From NCBI GenBank assembly GCA_016937725.1, contig JAFGVZ010000018.1:1-16450 (forward strand): a stretch of 16,450 bases of DNA, in the 5' to 3' direction. Shown here in pieces: positions 1 through 5,149 of the stretch. The number at the start of each line of letters is the position of its first letter. Position 1 is the stretch's first letter. The position numbers and the translations under genes were made by a program. The notes beneath the pieces are model-generated. The model was not told where the DNA came from, searched no databases, and was given only the letters and a program-made list of their open reading frames with translations. Origin of the DNA: Paracoccaceae bacterium. Its GTDB lineage: Bacteria; Pseudomonadota; Alphaproteobacteria; Rhodobacterales; Rhodobacteraceae.

Positions 1-297
1 ATGGCCCACGGCGCGGTCAATCCGGTCGGTCCAGCCCAATGCCGGGTTGTGGCAGGTCGCGCAGCTTATCACGCCCGACGCGGAAATACGCGGTTCGAAA
101 AACAGCATCTGGCCAAGGTCGATCTTAGCCTGTTCCATGCTGTTATCTGCCGGGATCGGCGGCAGATAGGGCAGCGGCTCGAAAAAATCCATGTATTCGG
201 CGATATCCTCGGCATGGACAGCGGTTGCGCCAAGCACAAGGGCAAGCGCCGTGGCACCTAGCCGGGGAAGGTTGCGGGGGGTCATGTTGGCCTCCAT
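1..297 (-). CDS. ccpA: Di-haem cytochrome c peroxidase (CcpA/MauG family), N-terminal part
   Basis: Only the first 99 codons are inside the window; the gene continues past the left edge. A signal peptide (hydrophobic core about residues 14-27, Ala-rich, ending VHA at 27-29) predicts export to the periplasm. The mature part carries the family signature DLGQMLFFEPRISASG (60-75), then a haem-binding CATCH at 79-83 and NPALGW just after it. Family members use two c-type haems to reduce hydrogen peroxide with electrons from cytochrome c; only the first haem site is visible here. Start choice: ATG at 297 follows a complete AGGAGGTGA Shine-Dalgarno sequence (312-304). A second in-frame ATG at 285 has its own GGAGG (295-291) and would give a protein four residues shorter. 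The family call is firm. The symbol is less so, because MauG-like relatives share the N-terminus; the FNR and Irr sites upstream favour ccpA. Confidence 0.85.
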   Translation of the reverse strand, partial: MEANMTPRNLPRLGATALALVLGATAVHAEDIAEYMDFFEPLPYLPPIPADNSMEQAKIDLGQMLFFEPRISASGVISCATCHNPALGWTDRIDRAVGH

Positions 298-312
298 ATA
301 CGGTCACCTCCT
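291..312 (-). promoter_or_regulatory. Two tandem ribosome binding sites for the peroxidase gene
   Basis: On the minus strand AGGAGGTGA (312-304) sits before the ATG at 297, with nine bases between AGGAGG and the start. GGAGG (295-291) lies inside the first four codons, five bases before the in-frame ATG at 285. The upstream site matches the 16S rRNA tail over nine bases, so I prefer the start at 297. Confidence 0.6.
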
Positions 313-359
313 GACGGTCCTGCGACGCCTGCCGCAAAACTTTCGCGCGTCTGAGATCA

Positions 360-365
360 CTGTAA
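360..365 (-). promoter_or_regulatory. Candidate -10 element of the peroxidase gene
   Basis: The minus strand reads TACAGT at 365-360. With a transcription start near 353, the centre of the FNR box (393.5) would lie about 40 bases upstream. That is the usual class II spacing for FNR activation. No good -35 is visible, which fits an activator-dependent promoter. This is inferred from spacing, not shown. Confidence 0.35.
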
Positions 366-386
366 TGTGAGGAATCGGGGACGGCC

Positions 387-400
387 TTGACCCAGATCAA
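387..400 (-). promoter_or_regulatory. FNR/FnrL-type box
   Basis: The plus strand reads TTGACCCAGATCAA; the minus strand reads TTGATCTGGGTCAA. This is a near-perfect match to the FNR dyad TTGAT-N4-ATCAA, differing at one base. In Rhodobacterales FnrL uses such sites to activate genes at low oxygen. It lies 90 bases upstream of the peroxidase start and 45 bases past the end of the thioesterase gene, so the peroxidase is the only likely target. Confidence 0.75.
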
Positions 401-402
401 AG

Positions 403-419
403 TTTAGAATGATTATAAA
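403..419 (-). promoter_or_regulatory. Irr-box-like (iron control element) site
   Basis: The plus strand reads TTTAGAATGATTATAAA. It matches the alphaproteobacterial Irr motif TTTAGAA-N3-TTCTAAA at 13 of 14 specified bases; the one difference is A for C in the second arm. It lies three bases upstream of the FNR box, within an AT-rich stretch (401-445) unlike its surroundings. Irr senses haem/iron state. From memory, Irr was reported to bind upstream of the cytochrome c peroxidase gene in Rhodobacter sphaeroides, which agrees with the gene found here. Binding here is inferred. Confidence 0.6.
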
Positions 420-444
420 TCAGGCAATAATGATAGATATTTTA

Positions 445-975
445 TCACATCTGCGGCGGCCATGGGCGCGTGGCATCGGCGGCGATCCATGCCTGCACCC
501 AATCGGGCAAATCGGGCGTTGGGCCATCATATCCAAGCGCCTCCAGCACCTGAGCGGGCGGCACAATACCCTTGCTGCTCGTCACAGCGGAACGGATCAG
601 AATGTGGTTGGCGCAATCCGCGCCCTTCCACATCAACTGCTCGGTATAGATAAATCGCGCGTCCCAGCCGATGCAGCGGCTGCGCATCTCGAACCTCTCG
701 AAGGCGCGGATGCGTTTGCGGTAGCGCGTGGAATTGCCCGCGACCGTGATACCCCAACCCTTGCGCCGCAGAACATCGCCCAACCCCGTGCGCATGGCCA
801 TCGGAATGCGGCCCAGATCGTATAGCGTCAGCGTGCGGCCATTGTTCAATTCGACCCAAGGGTCCAGATCCCACGGCAAACAGCGATGGTGCGAGACATG
901 CGTGTCCAGCAACCCCAAACGCGGAGCGTTGCGGTATTTGAACATTTGGGCGGCGAAACGCAGGAATGGATACAT
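445..975 (-). CDS. Acyl-CoA thioesterase, hotdog fold (4HBT/FadM-like)
   Basis: The protein has 176 residues and is probably cytosolic. It resembles the THEM6/4-hydroxybenzoyl-CoA thioesterase-like group: a conserved HHR (29-31), then DLDPWVELNNGRTLTLYD (36-53) covering the hotdog active-site strand and helix, then ERFEMRSRCIGWD (93-105) and the tail PDWVQAWI. Members hydrolyse acyl-CoA thioesters; the substrate cannot be read from the sequence. The start is ATG at 975, with AAAGGA seven bases upstream. A longer reading from 1041 would add 22 Arg/Pro-rich residues translated from a short palindromic repeat, so I reject it. The gene follows recQ by 62 bases on the same strand and probably shares its transcript. 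The AT-rich 44 bases after its stop contain no hairpin. Confidence 0.85.
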   Translation of the reverse strand: MYPFLRFAAQMFKYRNAPRLGLLDTHVSHHRCLPWDLDPWVELNNGRTLTLYDLGRIPMAMRTGLGDVLRRKGWGITVAGNSTRYRKRIRAFERFEMRSRCIGWDARFIYTEQLMWKGADCANHILIRSAVTSSKGIVPPAQVLEALGYDGPTPDLPDWVQAWIAADATRPWPPQM

Positions 976-1003
976 CGGGTGTCCTTTCGTCGACTGCGTC
1001 GCG

Positions 1004-1038
1004 CGCTTGGGCGGCAGGGTCAAGCCCCGCCGTGACGT
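1004..1038. repeat. REP-like short palindromic element between recQ and the thioesterase gene
   Basis: The stretch contains GGCGG (1011-1015) and CCGCC (1028-1032) around GGGTCAAGCCC. It resembles the small extragenic palindromes containing GGGTCAAGCCC that are scattered through many alphaproteobacterial genomes. Only one copy occurs in this window, so its repeat nature is a guess from general form. Confidence 0.3.
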
Positions 1039-3104
1039 CACATGCTATGCAAGCAAGACAGAATCGCTGCCCCGAACCGGTCCATGCGCGCGTCATCCAT
1101 ACCCTTAATCCGTGCCAGTTCGGCGTCATTGGCTGGCCGCCGTTCGGCTATGGCGCGCAGGGTCGCGGGGGTCAGGGTCAGCAGTTTCTCGGTGCCATCT
1201 TCGCCCCGTTCCAACCCACGCGCGACTTCCGCCAATTCATCGAACAGCGCGCCCGCCTCGCGCCCGGCCAGCTTGCGGCGCTGGGGGTGTTGGGCATCGG
1301 GCATGGCCCCGGTGATGACGGCCAGAAAATCGGCGCCGTAGCGGTCCAGCTTGGTTGCCCCCACGCCAGAGATACGCGCCATCGCGTCCATGCTGTCGGG
1401 GCGGGATTCGGCCATCTCGATCAATGTGCGGTCGGTGAAGATAACATAGGCGGGCACACGCGCGGTTTCGGCCAGCGCACGGCGCTTGGCTTTCAGCGCC
1501 GACAGAAGCGGCGCGTCTTCATCCGAGACCAGCGCCTTGACCGCTGGCCCGTCGCGGGCGGCCGTGATCGTGTCTTCGCGCAGGGTGATCTCGGCCTCTC
1601 CGCGCAATATCGGGCGCGCAGCTTCGGTCATACGCAACGCGCCATGGCGCTCGGCATCCGGGCGGACCAGATCGCGCCCCATCATCTGCCGGAACACCGC
1701 CTGCCACTTGGCGCGGCTCAGGTCACGACCTACGGCAAAGGTGGGCAGATGGTCATGCCCGCGCGCCTTGACCTTGTCGGTCGCGTTGCCGGTCAGAATG
1801 TCGACCAAGTGGCCCACCCCGAAACGCTCATCCGTGCGCAGCATGGCCGACAGCGCCTTGCGCACCGGGGTCGTGGCGTCGAACAGCTTGACGGGGCGCA
1901 GACACAGATCACAATTGCCGCACGGCTCCGATGCCTCGCCAAAATAGGACAACAGCACCTGACGGCGGCAGGCCGTAGCCTCTGCCAGCCCCAAAAGCGC
2001 GTTCAGGCGCACATGGTCGGCTTCGCGCCGTTCCGGGGGCGCGGGGCTTTCGTCTATCTGGGCGCGGCGCAGGCGAATGTCGTCGGGGCCATATAGGGTA
2101 AGCGTGTCGGCGGGCGCGCCATCACGACCCGCACGGCCAATTTCTTGATAATACGCCTCGATCGACTTGGGCAAATCGGCATGCGCGACCCAGCGGATAT
2201 CGGGCTTGTCTATGCCCATGCCAAAGGCCACCGTTGCCACAACGATCAGGTCATCCTCGCGCTGGAACAGTTCCTCCACGGCGCGGCGCGTGTCAGCTTC
2301 CATCCCGCCATGATAGGCGCGGGCGTTGTGGCCCGCCTCTCGCAGCCCCTGCGCCAGCGCTTCGGTCCGCGCACGGGTCGCGCAATAGACAATGCCCGAT
2401 TGCCCGCGTCGCGCGCCCGCATAAGTTAGGATCTGCTTGCGTGGGCTGTCCTTGACCGCGAAGTTCAGCGTGATGTTGGGCCGGTCAAACCCGCGCAGAA
2501 AGATATTCGGTGCGCGTCCCTCGAACAGCCGCTTCAGGATTTCGGCGCGGGTTTCTGCATCCGCGGTGGCGGTAAACGCCGCCATGGGCACATTCAGCGT
2601 GCGCCGCAGGTCGCCAATGCGCAGGTAATCGGGCCGGAAATCGTGCCCCCATTGGCTGACGCAATGCGCCTCGTCCACGGCAATCAGGGTGCAACGCGCG
2701 CGGCGCAGCAGGTCGATAGTGCCGGACGATGCCAGCCGCTCCGGCGCGATATACAGCAGTTTCAATTCACGCCGATCAATGGCGTCGAACACCGCGTCGC
2801 GCTCTGCTTCGGTATTGCCAGAGGTCAGCGCGCCCGCAGCCACGCCCAGTTCCTGCAAGCCGCGAACTTGATCGCGCATCAGCGCGATCAGGGGCGAGAT
2901 GACAACCGTCAACCCCTCGCGGCACAAGGCGGGCAGCTGAAAACAGAGCGACTTGCCGCCGCCCGTGGGCATCAGCGCAAGCGTGTCCTGACCCGCGGCG
3001 ACAGAGGCGACGATCTCTGCCTGCCCGGGGCGGAACCCGTCAAAGCCGAAAACCTGTTTTAGGATGGCTTGCGGGTCCGCCTCGTCAGAGGAACATGAAA
3101 GCAT
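1038..3104 (-). CDS. recQ: ATP-dependent DNA helicase RecQ
   Basis: The protein has 688 residues and is a 3'-5' helicase of DNA repair and replication-fork processing. Visible in order: the RecQ motif 0 region FGFDGFRPGQ (19-28); Walker A TGGGKS (47-52); DEAH box (144-147) with the aromatic loop after it; TAT-containing motif III (178-181); motif VI QEIGRAGRDG (320-329); the zinc-binding cysteines of the RQC region (379, 395, 398, 401); a winged-helix part; and an HRDC domain (about 530-598). A further 90 residues end in a second, shorter HRDC-like segment (about 620-683). The start at 3104 lies inside the end of yggT, a 20-base overlap, with no clear Shine-Dalgarno sequence. Translational coupling to yggT is therefore likely. 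There is no other usable start before motif 0 except a TTG at 3161 deep within yggT. Confidence 0.97.
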   Translation of the reverse strand: MLSCSSDEADPQAILKQVFGFDGFRPGQAEIVASVAAGQDTLALMPTGGGKSLCFQLPALCREGLTVVISPLIALMRDQVRGLQELGVAAGALTSGNTEAERDAVFDAIDRRELKLLYIAPERLASSGTIDLLRRARCTLIAVDEAHCVSQWGHDFRPDYLRIGDLRRTLNVPMAAFTATADAETRAEILKRLFEGRAPNIFLRGFDRPNITLNFAVKDSPRKQILTYAGARRGQSGIVYCATRARTEALAQGLREAGHNARAYHGGMEADTRRAVEELFQREDDLIVVATVAFGMGIDKPDIRWVAHADLPKSIEAYYQEIGRAGRDGAPADTLTLYGPDDIRLRRAQIDESPAPPERREADHVRLNALLGLAEATACRRQVLLSYFGEASEPCGNCDLCLRPVKLFDATTPVRKALSAMLRTDERFGVGHLVDILTGNATDKVKARGHDHLPTFAVGRDLSRAKWQAVFRQMMGRDLVRPDAERHGALRMTEAARPILRGEAEITLREDTITAARDGPAVKALVSDEDAPLLSALKAKRRALAETARVPAYVIFTDRTLIEMAESRPDSMDAMARISGVGATKLDRYGADFLAVITGAMPDAQHPQRRKLAGREAGALFDELAEVARGLERGEDGTEKLLTLTPATLRAIAERRPANDAELARIKGMDDARMDRFGAAILSCLHSM

Positions 3105-3372
3105 TGTTGGTGATGATGATCTGGATTGCGTAAATGGCGAGCAGCGCCACCAGCGGTGCAAGGTCTATGCCGCCCAAATCGGGCAAGAACTGGCGGATAC
3201 GGCGGTAAACGGGTTCAACCAGCCGGTTGATGCCATCCCAGATCGACGCCACCAAGGGCGAGCTTAGACTGAGCACGTTGAAATTTATCAGCCAACTCAG
3301 GATGATATGAATGATGATGATGAATTGCGCCACGTTCAGCACAAGCAAAAGTATCTGGAGGATCGACAGCAT
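3085..3372 (-). CDS. yggT: YggT family membrane protein
   Basis: The 95-residue protein has two hydrophobic helices, about residues 3-28 and 71-92. Between them lies the family core, INRLVEPVYRRIRQFLPDLGGIDLAPLVALL. YggT proteins are inner-membrane proteins; roles in osmotic or ion tolerance and in cell-shape or division-related processes have been proposed, but the molecular function is not settled. The start ATG at 3372 has GAAAAGG eight bases upstream. The gene leads a probable three-gene transcript with recQ and the thioesterase gene, and its last 20 bases overlap recQ. It is transcribed away from yaaA. Confidence 0.92.
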   Translation of the reverse strand: MLSILQILLLVLNVAQFIIIIHIILSWLINFNVLSLSSPLVASIWDGINRLVEPVYRRIRQFLPDLGGIDLAPLVALLAIYAIQIIITNNAFMFL

Positions 3373-3401
3373 CTTGGGCCTTTTCGCGTTGGGTTGCCCA
3401 A

Positions 3402-3430
3402 TATCTAAGGGCGCAGGCGGGTAAGAGCAA
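3402..3430 (-). promoter_or_regulatory. Candidate promoter for yggT-recQ
   Basis: The minus strand shows TTGCTC (3430-3425), a 17-base spacer, and TAGATA (3407-3402). Both hexamers are only partial matches to the sigma-70 consensus, but the spacing is ideal. The site lies about 30 bases before the yggT start, in the 131-base gap shared with the divergent yaaA. Confidence 0.35.
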
Positions 3431-3503
3431 CCACTTCACCCATCTGGACACGCGCGGCACAATCGCTAGGTAAGGGACAGCGCCACACAGGACCGTTTGA
3501 CCA

Positions 3504-4271
3504 ATGCTCGTTATCCTCTCGCCTGCCAAAAAGCTTGACTGGACCGCCCTGCCCGACGCCACCACTCGGCCCGATTTTCAGGCCGATGCCGTGGCGCTGG
3601 CAGACGTGGCGAAGGGCTTGGGCGCGCCGGGACTGAAGAAGCTGATGCATATCAGCGACAAGCTGGCAGAGCTGAATCTGCAGCGGTTTGAGAATTTCGC
3701 CGCAGACCCAGAGCCAGAAGCCACCCGTCCCGCGATCCACGCCTTCGCGGGCGATACTTACACGGGCCTCGATGCCCGCTCGCTCGACGCGGACGCGCTG
3801 GATTGGGCCAAGGGCCACCTGCGCATTCTGTCGGGGCTTTATGGCCTTCTACGCCCGTTCGATGCGATGCAGCCTTACCGGCTGGAAATGGGCAGCCGCT
3901 TGGCCACCGAACGGGGCAGATCGCTTTATGATTACTGGGGTGACCGGATTTCGAAAGCGTTGAATGATGTCGCCAAGGATGTCGGTGCGGATGTGATTGT
4001 GAATTGCGCCTCGCAGGAATATTTCGGCGCGGTGGATTTGGGCGCTTTGCAACCGCGCGTGATCACGCCGCAATTTCTGGACAGCAAGGATGGGTCGGAC
4101 CCCAAGGTCATCAGCTTTTACGCCAAGAAAGCTCGTGGTGCGATGGCCCGCTTCATCTTGGAACGCCGCCTGACCGACCCTGCTGAACTGCGCGCGTTCG
4201 ACACGGGTGGCTATGCCTATGACCCGATGCAATCGACCGAGGATCGCCCGGTTTTCCGACGCGAGATTTAA
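3504..4271 (+). CDS. yaaA: Peroxide stress protein YaaA (DUF328)
   Basis: The protein has 255 residues, close to the Escherichia coli length (about 257). It is a cytosolic protein of the UPF0246/DUF328 family. In E. coli YaaA limits damage during hydrogen peroxide stress by lowering free intracellular iron; it also has a DNA-binding fold. Conserved blocks are visible: ILSPAKKLDW (4-13), LMHISDKLAELN, AFAGDTYTGL, HLRILSGLYGLLRPFD, MQPYRLEMGSRL, a NCASQEYF block, and SFYAKKARGAMARFI. The start ATG at 3504 opens the conserved MLVILSPAK; an AGGA lies about 12 bases upstream, so the ribosome site is weak. No OxyR site was recognised by eye. A hairpin follows nine bases after the stop, so the gene is probably transcribed alone. 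Confidence 0.95.
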   Translation: MLVILSPAKKLDWTALPDATTRPDFQADAVALADVAKGLGAPGLKKLMHISDKLAELNLQRFENFAADPEPEATRPAIHAFAGDTYTGLDARSLDADALDWAKGHLRILSGLYGLLRPFDAMQPYRLEMGSRLATERGRSLYDYWGDRISKALNDVAKDVGADVIVNCASQEYFGAVDLGALQPRVITPQFLDSKDGSDPKVISFYAKKARGAMARFILERRLTDPAELRAFDTGGYAYDPMQSTEDRPVFRREI

Positions 4272-4279
4272 CGGGCATT

Positions 4280-4300
4280 GCAAGCGCATGCAGCGCTTGC
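4280..4300 (+). terminator. Stem-loop after yaaA
   Basis: A perfect eight-base stem GCAAGCGC (4280-4287) pairs with GCGCTTGC (4293-4300) around a five-base ATGCA loop, starting nine bases after the yaaA stop. No T-run follows, so this may be a weak or Rho-assisted terminator, or an mRNA 3'-end stabiliser. Confidence 0.45.
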
Positions 4301-4454
4301 CGCCTGCTCAAGTCCGCGTTATCGGATCTTGCTTGGCGGGCAATTCAGCCTCATCTCCTGCTCTATACGTGCGCGGATTTTTGGATTGTCGCAGCACGGT
4401 CGTTTCAACGTCAGTGCGGACGCTCCGCGCCTTTCACGGGAAGTGCCGCTTTTC

Positions 4455-5114
4455 ATGCTTGACCAGTCTGACGGCAGTGAGGGTGTCGCCGAACCGCCTG
4501 AGAAAGCCGAGCGCCCCGCATCCGGGCCAGTGCCCAGCCCGCGCCGCCCAGTTCAAGACATGTTGGACCAGATACGCCACGCGGCAGATGGTCCATCGGT
4601 TGCCGTGGGCGATGTCATGCGCGCAATGGATGCCAGCAGCCGCCCGGTCTTGCTTTTATTGCCAGCCTTGATTCTCGTCTCGCCTCTCAGCGGTATTCCG
4701 GGGCTGTCCTCGTTGGGCGGGCTGACAATCGCGCTGGTCGCGGCCCAAATCCTGCTCGGGCGCGAGGCGATCTGGTTGCCCGGCTTCATCCTGCGCCGCA
4801 GGCTTGCGACAGAGCGCCTGAACTGGGGGCTTGGGAAGCTGGATAAGGCCGCCGCTTTCATAGACCGCAAGTCTGTCCCGCGCGCGGAATGGATTTTTGC
4901 CTTTCCGGGACGCCATCTGCTGCTGATCACCTGCATGGCCTGTGGTCTTATCATGCCGTTTTTCGAGCTTGTGCCATTTTCCGCCACCACTCTTGCGGTG
5001 GTCGTCAGCATTTTGGCCAGTGGCCTATTGGTGCGCGACGGTGTTGTCGCGGGACTTGGCCTAGGCGGCTTCGGGTTGGCGGTTATGCTTATCGCAAAAC
5101 TCGCCACGCCCTAA
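4455..5114 (+). CDS. ExoD-family exopolysaccharide synthesis protein (inner membrane)
   Basis: With this start the protein has 219 residues. A disordered Pro/Glu-rich leader (1-33) is followed by the ExoD domain. That domain opens with MLDQIRHAADG (36-46), has LLLLPALILVSPLSGIPGLS (66-85), and continues with hydrophobic segments at about 65-80, 87-103, 153-172 and 178-212. A short basic loop RRR (114-116) separates the halves. ExoD is named for an exopolysaccharide defect in Sinorhizobium meliloti; its biochemical role is unknown. The start is uncertain. ATG at 4455 has only a distant GGGAAG upstream; a GTG at 4440 and an ATG at 4560, just before the conserved domain, are alternatives. The open frame extends to 4278, but that part shows nothing conserved and overlaps the hairpin after yaaA. 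The gene converges with the RND permease gene. Confidence 0.85.
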   Translation: MLDQSDGSEGVAEPPEKAERPASGPVPSPRRPVQDMLDQIRHAADGPSVAVGDVMRAMDASSRPVLLLLPALILVSPLSGIPGLSSLGGLTIALVAAQILLGREAIWLPGFILRRRLATERLNWGLGKLDKAAAFIDRKSVPRAEWIFAFPGRHLLLITCMACGLIMPFFELVPFSATTLAVVVSILASGLLVRDGVVAGLGLGGFGLAVMLIAKLATP

Positions 5115-5119
5115 CCCAG

Positions 5120-5149
5120 CTTGCGCGCCGTTATTCGGCGGCGCGCAAG
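5120..5149. terminator. Bidirectional stem-loop between exoD and the RND gene
   Basis: A perfect 11-base stem, CTTGCGCGCCG (5120-5130) with CGGCGCGCAAG (5139-5149), encloses an eight-base loop. It starts six bases after the exoD stop, and its right half lies inside the last codons and stop of the RND gene. There is no clear T-run on either side. Its position between convergent genes suggests transcript-end formation for both. Confidence 0.55.

Noticed and set aside
1..261. Plus-strand open frame of 86 codons
   Set aside because: It lies opposite the cytochrome c peroxidase gene, whose signal peptide and CATCH haem motif are clear; the plus frame shows no domain.
1033..1040. TGACGTCA palindrome at the recQ stop
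   Set aside because: An eight-base palindrome of this kind arises by chance; it lies at a gene end and no bacterial regulator is implied.
527..1129. Minus-strand open frame of 200 codons
   Set aside because: It overlaps the thioesterase gene and the end of recQ in another frame, is Arg/Pro/His-rich and shows no family signature.
966..2096. Plus-strand open frame of 376 codons opposite recQ
   Set aside because: It is the antisense of the conserved RecQ C-terminal half, with biased composition and no domain.
3431..3503. Sigma-70 promoter for yaaA (TGGACA at 3446-3451 with TAGGTA)
   Set aside because: The -35-like hexamer is fair, but the -10 matches at only two positions; too weak to annotate.
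4278..4454. N-terminal extension of the ExoD protein by 59 residues
   Set aside because: The extension overlaps the stem-loop after yaaA, has no conserved sequence and no ribosome site, and the ExoD domain starts well downstream.
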